From assembly GCF_002776525.5 (NCBI RefSeq), contig NC_045444.1, positions 26,468,504-26,532,503 of the forward strand: 64,000 bases of DNA, written 5' to 3'. A program made the position numbers and the translations under genes. The stretch is from Piliocolobus tephrosceles. Its lineage: Eukaryota > Chordata > Mammalia > Primates > Cercopithecidae. The notes under the pieces were generated by a model. That model saw only the letters and a program-made list of their open reading frames with translations. It was not told the DNA's origin and searched no databases. This document shows, in pieces, positions 38,213-50,672 of the stretch (its first letter is position 1; each line of letters begins with the position of its first letter).

Positions 38213-38413
38213 CACAGAGATCGCCTTCATCAGAGCCATCAGGACAATCCTTTTTCCCATTGCAGAGTTTCTCTGGCTGCAGGCAGACTGAGGTATCATT
38301 AGCACAAGGATATTTGGGTGGTCCACACAAGAAACTGTCACAGTCATCTTCATCTGACTGATCTTCACAATCAATGTCTCCATCACACACCCATGCTTTG
38401 TTGATGCATCTCC
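38213..38413 (-). CDS. LRP1B: LRP1B internal exon (LDLR class A modules)
   Basis: This 201-bp exon finishes one LDL-receptor class A module and contains a complete second one. Translation: the first part reads RCINKAWVCDGDIDCEDQ then SDEDDC; the second runs from DSFLCGPPKYPC to CNGKKDCPDGSDEGDLC. Both have the C-x-G-x-x-D-C-x-D/P-x-S-D-E calcium-binding signature; the acidic residues that chelate Ca2+ are intact. Class A clusters are the ligand-binding part of this receptor family. The acceptor is ttcttaag|GGAGATGC and the donor is TCTGTG|gtactg; the donor lacks G at +5 and is weak by sequence. It is phase 1 at both ends: G|GG with the exon at 54685 and G|AT with the exon at 33295. NDT is a potential N-glycosylation site. 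The intron splits the first module before its third cysteine. Confidence 0.96.
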
Positions 38414-38668
38414 CTTAAGAAAACAGAAATAGCATCTGTTTGATTTTTGTGATTAGGTCATTGTGATAATGAGCGACCATTATTGTCTTCAGTCACCAGC
38501 AGAATTACTTGTCTTCAGCAAAAGAAAACAAAATCTATTTGCTTATTATTTGACAGTTTATTTTCATGATGGCATCTGAATATTTCTTCTCCTGGTCTCA
38601 AAGTGCTCTCAGTGTTTGAGCTTTGATATTTTCTTTAGTTTCAAGTCATTGCTCTGCTCTATTTAAAA

Positions 38669-38704
38669 AATATATATATTATATATATATATTATATATA
38701 TATA
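38669..38704. repeat. AT microsatellite
   Basis: An alternating TA tract, tatatatattatatatatat and so on, about 256 bp upstream in the transcript of the exon at 38213-38413. Confidence 0.95.
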
Positions 38705-38825
38705 GACAGAATTTATAGCATTTTTTATTGTTTTTAGAAGAAAAAAAGAAAATAATTATTGTTTAACCAGCATGATTCAACAGTAACAGTGTGAAATACA
38801 AAGAGATCAATGCTCATGGTTACTG

Positions 38826-39122
38826 TTTTTTTGTTTTGTTTTGTGATGGAGTTTTGCTCTTGTTGCCCAGGCTAGAGTGCAATGGTGCGATCTCCATTCA
38901 CTGCAACCTCTGCCTCCTGGGTTCCAGCAATTCTCCTGCCTCAGCCTCCCAAGTAGCTGAGATTACAGGCATGTGCCACCATGCCTGGCTAATTTTGTAT
39001 TTTTAGTAGAGATGGGGTTTTACCATGTCGGTCAGGCTGGTCTCAAACTCCTGATCTCAGGTGATCCACCACTTCGACCTCCCAAAGTACCGGGGTTATA
39101 GGCATGAGCCACCGTGCCGGGC
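38826..39122 (-). mobile_element. Alu
   Basis: + strand: ttttgttttgttttgtgatg ... gagccaccgtgccgggc. It lies about 0.4 kb upstream, in transcript terms, of the exon at 38213-38413, in sense with LRP1B. Confidence 0.92.
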
Positions 39123-42100
39123 ATTGTTGTCTATGTAAATGTTTCACTGCAAATTATTCCTCCTTTTGAAGTTGTCTTTTATTGACTTCTTAATTATCTT
39201 TTCTAGATTATGCAATGTTCAGGTGCAATATAAATTTTTTAAATATACCTAAAGATAATACTAGTTATTGACTGACTACATACTGGCATCTTATAAAAAT
39301 AAGTGGGGCAAATACAGGGGAAATGGAAAATATTACATTGTATATATCCAAAAGCCATTATGTATTTAAATGTCTTCTTAAGTCTTACAGGCAAACAAAT
39401 TTTAAAATAATTAAAATATATATGCAAAAATATTTATAAAAATATATTAATAATTATTCACACTACTATGTCAAATAAAAAAAAATATCAGTTCCATAAC
39501 TAAAATACATTTGAAGATATTCAACATTGATAAAAAATACTCTTAAAATAAAAATTGACAGATACTTCACTAGATTTGATATAAATGGAGGAACATTATA
39601 AACTTTTGTATTAACATCATAAATAAAACCAATAATGTTGTTCTGTAAATACTACCTAGCACAATTAGGTAATAGAAAGAAATGAGGTATAATATTAGAA
39701 ATGAGGTATAACATTAGAAAAGAGTGTCATTACATGTTAGTATAACCATATAATTATAAAATCAATTAAAATTAAATAAACTAAGAATTCAAAAAATTGG
39801 TAGCTAGTTTCAAAAATAACAGAAAAATATATTTCATACATAGAGAGAGCATACATTAGAAGAAAAGGTCAATTAAAATTTTATCATAAAAAATGTATTT
39901 TGAGTTAAAATGTACAAGAATTGTATAACATTTATACAAATCCAAAATTCTACAAAGAATCTGATAAAAAGCCTTGAATAAAGATATTATTTGGTCTTGG
40001 ATTAGTAAAGATACTAATTTTCTCTTAATTTAAACAATTCTTTCAAAATAGTAGCCATATTAATGAAACCCTCCAAGCTTAAATTAAAAAATAAAACTGG
40101 AAAAATCATTCAGAATCTTACCAAAAAAAAAAAGAGGAATCTTAACGAGTAGAAACTGTATATATTCCAACTATTTAGAAATAGTTTAAGGTAATAGTAG
40201 TTAAAATACTTTTTGCAAATGAATATCAATAAAGATATTAATAATTAAAGAGCACAGAGACATTAGAAATAGGTCTATCTATGCATATGGGTTTTATATA
40301 TGAAAAAGTTGGCAATTTAAATAGCAGAGAACAAAATTAATGATGCAATATCACCTCATTAGCCAATCTGGAGGATAAACAATAAAGCTGAATCTCTACT
40401 TGGCTTCTTATGCTATAATATATTCTAGATATATCAAAGAGGTAATCATTTTAAAATAAGGATAAAAATACAAACATTAAGCTGAATTTTATAAACATAT
40501 TTTATTCCATACTGCAACAATAAACTCCATAGACAAAGTCAGTGGACAGTCAATAAGCCAGAAAAAAAATATTTCATCCTATTTTTAAAAATATTTCATT
40601 ATATGACAAAAAGCATATTTTTTAAACATACGAGAGTTCTTTTAAATCAATAAGATAACAATCAATCCAACTGCAAGATTCATAAAGAAATAGTAATGGT
40701 TCACAAACATAAGATATTCAATATCTCTTTCAATTAAAAAAGGTAAACTAAAATAACCAGTAGACATCCTTCCTATTCTATTAGATCAATATCAAAAAGT
40801 TGGATAATGCAAAACTAGATCTGACAAGGATGTAAAAAGCAGCACAAATGTTGAAAATTGTTATAATCTCTCTCCAGGGCAATGTCAAGAAATCCAACAA
40901 ATGAAACATCTGTCAACTCATCACCACAGTAATTCTAATTTTAGAAAATGTTTTCATAAATATATTTGCACAAATGCATAAAGATGCTAGGATAGCTACT
41001 GCTATTTTGTATATATTAGGGAAAGGAAAGTAACAATTTAAATAATTACTGCAAGCCTGGTGACATCAATTACAATGCACCCATACATAAAAGGTATATG
41101 CTTGAATGAAGAAGAATGTGTCAATCTACATAAGTGAATGAAAACTAATTTTCAAAGTTAATTGATTTTAAAAGACATAGAACTTAGTGTATATAGGCTT
41201 TCTGATGTGTTGAAAGGGAGTTACTATTTATCAATATCTATGACTATATTTCCATACATTTATCACTTTAAGTACATGGATAGACTTGTCTGTATTTGAA
41301 TTCTTTCTGGAGGGCTACACAAGAAATAGTTTAAATTGGTTGCCTCTGGAAAGCAATTAGTTACTGGAAACCCATTGTAGGAGGGAGATGAACTTTTCAT
41401 GGAATACTCTTATGCTGCTTTATTTTTCTTCTACCATATACTTGTGTAACTTTTCCAAAACATATTGGCTCCTTTAAAAAAAATGATTATATACACACAT
41501 ATGCAATTAAGCCTGATTCAACAGCCTTCTGGTAAAAATTATATGTTGAAGTTACTCTGTGCCTTACCCTTTCCTAAGGGCTTTCAGAAATATAAGAAAG
41601 CATAAAGCCTGATTCCTGTCACCAAGGGGCTTATAACATAGTTAGAAAGAAAAGATCAATGCATAATTCATCAGTCGAAAATATGACATTCTATACTTAA
41701 GCATTAAATTGTATGAAGTCATTTGCAAGAGTCTGAATTCAAGAATATACAAATTCCCATTTTTAGTTTGGTTTATCAAAATGCAACTTCCTTTGGTTTT
41801 GTTGTTGTTGTTTTCCCCCCAACACATCACCAATCCATGATGGCATTCCCAACCACTGACTCCAAAATGACCTTAGAATTGTTTCAACAGATACATCTAT
41901 AAATCACTATCAATCTTTTAGAGTAAGAATAGCAGTAAAGCTATTTGCCATCCCTGATATAAATGATGCTTGCAAAAGGTAAACAAAAATAATATTCAGA
42001 TGACTGTAAAACTTTAAAACAAATAATGTCACCAGAGATATGAATAAATATGAATACATTGTTTAAATGAATTGTACAAGCTTAAACAGCCTCCCTCTTC

Positions 42101-42729
42101 CTATTGATTTTTCAGGGGCTGTTTGAAGCTTAATTGCTTCTCTCTGTTTATGTTTGGTTTTAGTTCTTACCAAAAAGTAGACAAGAAGGTGAACCAGGTA
42201 TGTAAGTTTAATGAATTTCTAACTCATGAACATGAATTAGGTAAAACCCAAAAGCAAATGGCCTCAGTGAAAATACTTTAAACATATTAATTTTTACCTG
42301 ATTCATATCAAGATAAATCCTTACCTAATGAAGTACCTAATCAAGTCATTGGAAATAAAATCTTGAATGAACCAACATCACAGATTTATTTGCTTAAGCT
42401 CCTTTCCTTATATATAAGAAATAACTAGTTATTAATAATAGTAAAACATATTATAGAAATACATATCCAATAGATAGAATATCCAAAAATCTCTAAAGTT
42501 TTTTAAACGTGCATGAGTAATTCAAGTAACCAAGTCAATCATCGTGTTTACTAATTCATTTTTGGAAGATGCTGAAAACCATATTAGATAATTAGTATGA
42601 AGTTGAGCTCTACAAAATATTTTCTCATTTATTTATAACGATGTTTTCAACTTGATAACTACATGTCAAAGACTCTATTTTGGTAACTGTGGTTTTGTCT
42701 TTTGAGAAAAGAAAATAAGAATGGATAAG

Positions 42730-42753
42730 TAACAACAACAACAACAACAACAA
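42730..42753. repeat. AAC microsatellite
   Basis: (AAC)8-type perfect triplet tract. Confidence 0.95.
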
Positions 42754-44894
42754 TATTTTTAAAAAATAATCCCCCAAACCCAAAAATTTGGTTAAACACA
42801 ACTACAAAGTCAACAGATATAGAAAAATTTAAGTTTTTATGATTGTAGAAAACAAGCTGGTTTTCCAAAATAAATTGATACAATCTCTTCTAGAGTTTCT
42901 CTTTTTTGTGTTAAACTCTTGACCACGTTCTGAAATAGATCTATCTTTTTGTAAACTAACTTGTTTTTAGTTTAATAAAAAGACAGCACATGCTACAATG
43001 GGATAATTTCTGTTCTGGGATATGACTGGCAGTTTACATTAAGAATACTAATATTAACATGAAGTGAATCTTTGAGAAAGTCTAAATTGATTTACTTGAA
43101 ATTATATTATTATAATGCCTCATTGAACACTGGTCTATAAACTTTTAAAAAATGTTTATACTACTAACTTTTCGTGTTACCTACATATTTATTTCTCTAA
43201 CAGTGTTTGGTTTCAATTCAATTTGGCAAATATTTTTTGAGTATTATATGCTTGATTTGCTACTGAAGAGTGTAGAAAGATGGGGAAGACAAATTTCTGA
43301 TCTTGTGGAGCAATAACTCCAGTAATGACAAATGTTCTAATATTGGACATATAAAATAGAATAAGATGAAAGCCATATAACCATCAGAGAATGCTACGGA
43401 TTTTCAAGGAGGCGGAACATATGTATGACTGGAAGGATGAGAAACAAGCTTTACTAAGCTATTCTTCTGAACAGTGTTTGGAAGGATGGTAGAAAATTTT
43501 ACATAAAGTTAAAAGCATTTAATATAGACAGCTGCGCTGCCTTATGCGTACAGTCTTAACATTCGAACATCTACCCCACGCAAAATCAAAAGCAAGTAAA
43601 CAGAACAGGTGAAAGAAATAAAAATGTAATAGCACAGTGATTACTCCTGTTACTCAATAGGAATGTGTTAGGGCATAGATATTAGAAAAGAATCAGTCCT
43701 TTCTTATGCTGATCTTTGTTCCACCTCTAAGTGAATTCATTATAAAATTCTAGTTTTTACATTTGCTTTTTATTTTATGCTAAACATTACCTTGTTTATA
43801 ATATAGTTATAGGTACAAATTATCCTCAGAGCTATATACACAGAACCATGTATAATAAGTTTAATGGGTGATTTTCGGGGGTAATTTTGAACATATGCGG
43901 TTTTATATGCTGAATATTCAACCTTATTTGTTTAATCGAATTCACACAAAAGATGAAAGTCTTATCTAAAGGTATAAAAGCAGACAAGAGTGAAATCTGT
44001 TCAAAAAGCAATAATGAAGCAGTTTGGGGCCCCTAATTCAAGAAGTGTTTCTTAATCTGATTATGGTTAAGAAAATTGAGACACTTTTTGAATTAGCAAT
44101 GGAGACTGTCTATAAGATTCAGCAAACTTGAATGACTAAAAGATTTTTTTAAAGTATGTGCTTAGGTCACATACTGAGAGGTAAGAGAAAGCCAAAACTG
44201 CGGGTAGTGTGGATTGAAGCTAATGACTGTCAGGGAAAAACACAGTCGGCCACGCAAAGATCTGAGAGAGAGATAATGAAAGACCTTAGATTATGAGATG
44301 TGAGTAGAGAATGGAACGGGTGACATTGGAGATACTGCAGAAGTAACCTCAGTAGGAGTAGGACTTGGAAAATGATTTCAAGTTAGAAGTGTCAAAATGT
44401 CAAAGGGTTCTTTCTGCTTTAAATCTGAGTGTACAGGGGATGAAATATTCTAACAGAAATGAGAAATTCTTACTCATCTCTGACTTTGAAGAAAAAGTAG
44501 AGTGTTCAGCACTGCATTGGGAAAAAAAATGGATTGGAAGTAGGGAGTAAATGTCAGCGGCAGAAATGTTGGAGTCCTAGAGGTGACAGTTAAAACTGGG
44601 GACAGAAGAGATTGCTATGAAGATCTTGCAGAAAGATGGGAAGGAGCAAAACTAATTAAGAGAAAAATATCTGCAATGCTGGACACATATTATGTGCTCA
44701 ACAAGTATATTTTTAAATTAAATATAAGGGATAGGCAGAGAAAACAGGCAAGGGAAAGTGAAATACAAAGAGGAGTCTAAATGTCATGTGGCTAAAGATA
44801 ACAATCCAATACGAGAATTCATAAGAAAATATTAAAAGGGAGGACATGCACCAGTGTAAAGTGTGGCAAAGAAAGAAGCCGACATGCAGTACTT

Positions 44895-45070
44895 GTAGTG
44901 AAAAGTGTCATTCATTAAGCTTGTACTGTGCTCTAGACACTGTACATTCTACCAGTTATTATTATCTTATTTTACTGATCAGAAAACAGTAATGTAGAGA
45001 GGTTTAGTAACTTATTTGCACTCATGCAGATACTGAATGGCAGAGTAGGACTCAAAACACAGAAGAGCAT
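44895..45070 (+). mobile_element. MIR-like
   Basis: gtactgtgctctagacactg, ttactgatcagaaaacagta, actgaatggcagagtaggac: MIR wording, diverged. Confidence 0.65.
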
Positions 45071-45388
45071 AAACTGAGAAATTATTCCTGGTGACCATCA
45101 AAACAGCCATTTCTATCAAGGGAAGTGACTGGATGTTAGGTTGCAAATGGTGAAGGAATTAGTGAGACGTAAGGCATCTAGGTACTTATATAAGGTGATT
45201 TAATGAAGTGAAGAAGAAAGACAGGAAAAACGTAATAAAATCAAAGAAATGCTTTTCAGGTTATTGGACTAAATATAGTTACATCGAGAAAGAAAAATTA
45301 GTCTGGAGAAAGAAATGGAAGACCAAGCAAGAAAAGTGACCAAGGTCCCACAAGGATTAGGAGGTCACAGGATCAATATCTAAAGAAG

Positions 45389-45726
45389 GGGCTGGGGTGG
45401 TAGCTCACACCTGTAATCCCAGCACTTTGGGAAGCCGAGGTGGGTGAATCACTTGAGGAAAGGAGTTTGAGACCAGCCTGGCCAACATGGTAAAACCCCA
45501 TCTCTACTTAACAAGAAAAAAAAACAAAAATGTAGTCGGGTGTGGTGATGCATGCCTATAATCCCAGCTACTCAGGAGGCTGAGGCAGGTATTGCTTGAA
45601 CCTGGGGGGGTGGAGGCTGCAGTGAGCTGAAGTCGTGCTACTGCACCCCAACCTGGGCAACAGAGCAAGACTCTGTCTCTAAATAAACAAATACATACAT
45701 ACATACATACATACATACATACATAC
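45389..45726 (+). mobile_element. Alu with a CATA-repeat tail and exact TSD
   Basis: The Alu body runs from ggggctggggtggtagctca to ctctgtctctaaataaacaa. Its tail has become a (catA)n microsatellite at about 45690-45726. The direct repeat atctaaagaag (45378-45388 and 45727-45737) shows the microsatellite lies within the element. Confidence 0.93.
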
Positions 45727-45838
45727 ATCTAAAGAAGAGCCCTCCTGGACAAAAAGGAGCATTGTTTATTCTTCTTTATAGACAGGACTGAAAGGAAACA
45801 AGAAGAGTAGGCATATAGCAAAAGGCTTAAAACTGTCA

Positions 45839-46094
45839 GCTCTTGAGGTCAGGAGATAGAGACCATCCTGGCTAACATGGTGAAACCAGTCTCTACTAAA
45901 AATACAAAAAATTAGCTGGGCAAGGTGGTGGGCGCCTGTAGTCCCAGCTACTCATGAGGCTGAGGCAGGAGAATGGCATGAACCCAGGAGGCAGAACTTG
46001 CAGTGAGCTGAGATCTCACCACTGCACTCCAGCCTGGGCAACAGAGTGAGACTCCGTCTCAAAAAAACAACAACCACAAAAAAAAAAAAAAAAA
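45839..46094 (+). mobile_element. 5'-truncated Alu with exact 10-bp TSD
   Basis: It starts mid-left-monomer at gaggtcaggagatagagacc and ends in an A tract after ctccgtctcaaaaaaacaac. The direct repeat aaaactgtca at 45829-45838 and 46095-46104 bounds the insertion, so the truncation happened at integration. Confidence 0.92.
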
Positions 46095-47098
46095 AAACTG
46101 TCACTGGGAGGAATCAAGGAAAAATACAGGAGGCGCATAAGAAGAAAAATGCAAAATATTTTATTAATTTTCTGGCACATAAACAATGAACAGCTTGTCA
46201 TATTATTTTCATCAGAAATAAGCAGAAGTATTCCATAGGGCTAGTGCCAGAAAGAAAAAAAAAAAAAAAAGACTGTGTTTAGAAATGTTTCATATAGAAC
46301 CCATCGTATAATTCTAACAAAATCACTATACCATTATAGGATATTTTCGGTTCTAATAATCCAGATTGGTTTTCCACAATGATTAAATTCATCATTTTAT
46401 TCTGTATTCACTGATACAACAATAGAGAAAGAAAACACAACAATCCAAAAATAGACAAGAATAATGTTTTGCCATTCACAGAAGCCCACAGAGAATTTTC
46501 ATTACACAGCAGATCAGAACAGAGTATGATGCCACTGTCAAAGTTAAATCCACATGTGTGCCAGTCAGTTCTGTTACATTCTTCTGCTAAAGATCACTTG
46601 TCCTTAACTAATAACACTACTCTGGAACTTGATTTCAAAATGTATGCTGCTTATTCCAGTGGAATCTAGAGTGGAAGGTAGATGAGTCAGCACCAAACTA
46701 TTGTAACTTTTGAAAAGGTAGTCAATCAAAAAAGGACACACTAAAAGTTATGATATTTTCTCAGTCATTCTTCCTAGCCACTTTTCCCCCATACTTAGAG
46801 ACAAACAATGACAATAGTTTTCTTGTGAATTCTTCCAGAAATGTTTTTGTTATACAGAGAATACACTTTTACTTTCTTTTCACTTAAACAATATTACATG
46901 CTATGCCCACTCTTGCACTCCTTCACTTTCACTCAACATGTAATCACAGAGAAGTGTTCATGTCAGTGCATTATAATGACTTCCAAATCTGCAAGGCATT
47001 CTACTATACAGAAATATCATATTAGCACCTAGTGCCCTATTTTGTCCTATTTAGGTTATTTGCGACATTTATCTATTAAAAGCAATTTCATGGCAAAC

Positions 47099-48052
47099 GA
47101 ACATTTGAAAAGATACTCAAAATAATACATCATTAGGAAAATGCAAATTAAAACAATAATGAGATACAACTGTACACCTATCAGAGTGATGAAAATCTGG
47201 AACAGTGACAACACTAAAGGTGTGCAAGGATATAGAGCAACAGAAACTTTCATTCATCACAAGTGAATGAAGGCAAAATGGTACAACCACTTTGAAAGAC
47301 AATATAGCCATTGCTTACAACTACTGAACATACTCTGACCCTACTATCCTGCAAATGCACTCCTTGGTCTTTATCCAAATAAATTAACAACTTATGTCTA
47401 CTCAAAAGCCTGCATGTACGTATTTATAACTGTTTTATTCATAATTGCCGGAATTTGGAAACAAAGATGTCCTTCAGTGGGTGAACAGATTAAAAAATTG
47501 TGGTACAATGGAATATTATTCAAAGCTTAAAGAAATCTACTACCAAACCATGAAAAGATATGGAGGAAACTCAAGTGCATATTACAAGGTGAAAGAAGTC
47601 AATATGACAAGTCTACATACTATGTGATTTCAATGACATGACACTCTAGAAAAGGCAAAGCCATGGAGACAGTAAAAAGATAAGCAGCTTCCAGAAGGTA
47701 AGGGGGAGGGAAGAATAAATAGACAGAGTACAAAAGGTTTTTAGAGCAGTGAAATTATTCTGCTTGATACTATAATGATGGATACACGTCATCATATATT
47801 TGTCAAGATCCATAGAATATTCAACATCTAAAGTAAACCCTCATGTAAACCAGAGACTTTGGATGAGAAAGATGTGTCACTGTAGGTTCATTTATCATAA
47901 CAAATGTACCATTCTGGTGCAGTATACTGACAGTAAAGAAAGCTGTGCATGTGAAGGTGGTGGGAGTATATAGGAAGTCTTGGTACTTTCTGCTCAATTT
48001 TGCTGTGAACCTAAAATTGTTCTAAAAAAGTCTATTTTTAAAAAAGTCATAA
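47099..48052 (+). mobile_element. old L1 3' fragment
   Basis: Diverged L1 ORF2 end and 3' UTR: atttgaaaagatactcaaaa, gtccttcagtgggtgaacag, tggtacaatggaatattatt, gtgaaagaagtcaatatgac, and a long UTR ending attgttctaaaaaagtctat plus A-rich. L1M type by divergence. It is immediately followed by the younger L1 at 48089. Confidence 0.75.
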
Positions 48053-48088
48053 ACATTTTGATATATAATACTACCCATTTTATTTAGT

Positions 48089-49849
48089 TAATACCTAGGA
48101 ATCCAACCTATAAGTGATGTAAAGGACCTCTTCAAGGAGAACTACAAACCACTGCTCAGTGAAATAAAAGAGGGCACAAACAAATGGAAGAGCATACCAT
48201 GCTCATGGATAGGAAGAATCAATATCGTGAAAATGGCCATACTGCCCAAGGTTATTTATAGATTCAATGCCATCCCCATTAAGCTACCAATGACTTTCTT
48301 CACAGAATTGGAAAAAAAAAAAAAAAAAAAAAAAACTGCTTTAAAGTTCATATGGAACCAAAAAAGAACCCTCATTGCCAAGACAATCCTAAGCCAATAG
48401 AACAAAGCTGGAAGCATCACGCTACCTGACTTCAGACTATACTACAAGGCTACAGTAACCAAAACAGCATGGTACTGGTACCAAAACAGAGATATAGACC
48501 AACGGAACAGAACAGAGCCCTCAGAAATAATAGCACACATCTACAGCCATCTGATCGTTGACAAACTTGACAAAAACAAGAAATGGGGAAAGGATTCCCT
48601 ATTTAATAAATGGTTCTGGGAAAACTGGTTAGTCATAAGTAGAAAGCTGAAACTGGATCCTTTCCTTACTCCTTATACAAAAGTTAATTCAAGATGGATT
48701 AGAGACTTAAATGTTAGACCTAAAACCATAAAAACACTAGAAGAAAACCTAGGTAATACCATTCAGGACATAGGCATGGGCAAGGACTTCATGTCTAAAA
48801 CACCAAAAGCAACGGCAACAAAAGAAAAAATTGACAAATGGGATCTCATTAAACTAAAGAGCTTCTGCACAGCAAAAGAAACTACCACCAGAGTGAACAG
48901 GCAACCTACAGAATGGGAGAACATTTTTGCAATCTACTCATCTGACAAAGGGCTAATATCCAGAACCTACAAAGAACTCAAACAAATTTACAAGAAAAAG
49001 ACAAACAACCCCATCAAAAAGTGGGCAAAGGATATGAACAGACACTTCTCAAAAGAAGACATTCACATAGCCAACAGACACATGAAAAAATGTTCATCAT
49101 CAGTAGCCATCAGAGAAATGCAAATCAAAACCACAATGAGATACCATCTCACACCAGTTAGAATGGCAATCATTAAAAAATCAGGAAACAACAGGTGCTG
49201 GAGAGGATGTGGAGAAATAGGAACAATTTTACACTGTTGGTGGGACTGTAAACTAGTTCAACCATTGTGGAAGACAGTGTGGCGATTCCTCAAGGATCTA
49301 GAACTAGAAATACCATGTGACCCAGCCATCCCATTACTGGGGATATACCCAAAGGATTATAAATGATGCTGCTATAAAGATACATGCACATGTATGTTTA
49401 TTGCAGCACTATTCACAATAGCAAAGACTTGGAATCAACCCAAATGTCCATCAGTGACAGACTGGATTAAGAAAATGTGGCACATATACACTATGAAATA
49501 CTATGCGGCCATAGAAAAAGATGAGTTTGTGTCCTTTGTAGGGATATGGATGCAGCTGGAAACCATCATTCTCAGCAAACTATCACAAGAACAGAAAACC
49601 AAACACTGCATGTTCTCACTCATAGGTGGGAACTGAACAATGAGATCACTTGGACACAGAAAGGGTGACATCACACACAGGGGCCTATTGTGGGGAGGTG
49701 GAAGGAGGGAGGGATAGCATTAGGAGATATACCTAATGTAAATGACGAGTTAATGGGTGCAGCATGCCAACATGGCACATGTATACATACGTAACAAACC
49801 TGCACGTTCTGCTCATGTACCCTAGAACTTAAAATATAATAATAAAAAA
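48089..49849 (+). mobile_element. 5'-truncated primate L1 (ORF2 3' end and UTR)
   Basis: This is the 3' part of an L1, close to the L1PA/L1PB consensus. The ORF2 C-terminal region is readable in pieces. The stretch 48776-49366 encodes NNPIKKWAKDMNRHFSKEDI, then the cysteine-rich C-terminal motif with C, C, H and C residues in CWRGCGEIGTILHCWWDC, ending PKDYK before a TGA at 49364. The expected reading continues at 49394-49636 (MFIAALFTIAKTWNQPKCPS ... FSLIGGN). The TGA looks like one substitution in a Ser (TCA) codon. The 3' UTR carries gggagggatagcattaggag and ends in tataataataaaaaag. A 24-A run at 48309-48332 has expanded inside ORF2. It is not active: no 5' part. Confidence 0.9.
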
Positions 49850-50390
49850 GTATGATTTCTTAATTAACCTACTGATTGTTTTGAACTATGATCCTAGTTT
49901 TCAAATACATTTTTAAAAATCATTCCACTCTAGATTTCTAATATTTTTTGTGTGTCGAGAATGCTTTTTGTAAATTGTCAATTATTTGAAACACTTTTAA
50001 GACTTCTTTGAAACCTAACATATGGTCAAATTTGAAAGAGTTTTCTATAACTTTGATGTACATGGAAGAGTATATATGTATTGGTTTGAGTTTATTAAAC
50101 ACATTTAATAAAGCTTTAAATAAATATCTTTGCACATCTCACTCCTCAAATGCATGAATATATCTATGTGATAAATTCCTAGAGATGGAATTGTGGGTAA
50201 AATTGGAGACAAATTGTAAACATTAAAATATATTGCTTTCCACAGAGGTTCACCAGTCTCCACTGAAAGCAAAGTGTCTACTTTCTCTACTCTCACCAAC
50301 ATGGGTATTACTGGGCTTATTTATTATCAATCAACTGATGTCGAAAGAATGCAATCCCACTGTGGTTTTGAACCACATTTTTCTTATAGG

Positions 50391-50672
50391 TGTTATGGAT
50401 GGAATGTTTGTGTCCAGACCAAATTCATGTTGAAATCCTAATCCCCAATGTGATGGTATTGGGAGGACTGGGAGGTAATCAGTTATGAGAGTAGAACCCG
50501 CATATCATAAGAAGATTGCCATCTGCAAACCAGGAAGAGTGCCTTAGACAGACACCAGGTTTCCCAGTTCTTGATCTTGGACTTCTCAGTCTCTAGAACT
50601 GTGAGCAATAAATGTCTGTTGTTTAAACAACTCAGTTTATGATAATTTGTTATAGCAGCCTGAACTAAGATA
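50391..50672 (+). mobile_element. MaLR LTR (MSTD-like), internally deleted
   Basis: It starts tgttatggatggaatgtttg and contains ttcatgttgaaatcctaatc, ccagttcttgatcttggact and agaactgtgagcaataaatg, ending gcctgaactaagata. This is the MST-type LTR layout. The central part between tagaacccgcat and gattgccatctgc is missing relative to the usual element. Confidence 0.8.

Noticed and set aside
45504..45728. Minus-strand frame starting with repeated MYVC units
   Set aside because: It is the CATA-repeat tail and body of an Alu translated.
48776..49636. The longest open frame in the window (196 codons) and the 80-codon one after it as host genes
   Set aside because: They are the C-terminal part of L1 ORF2 broken by a TGA, inside a 5'-truncated element.
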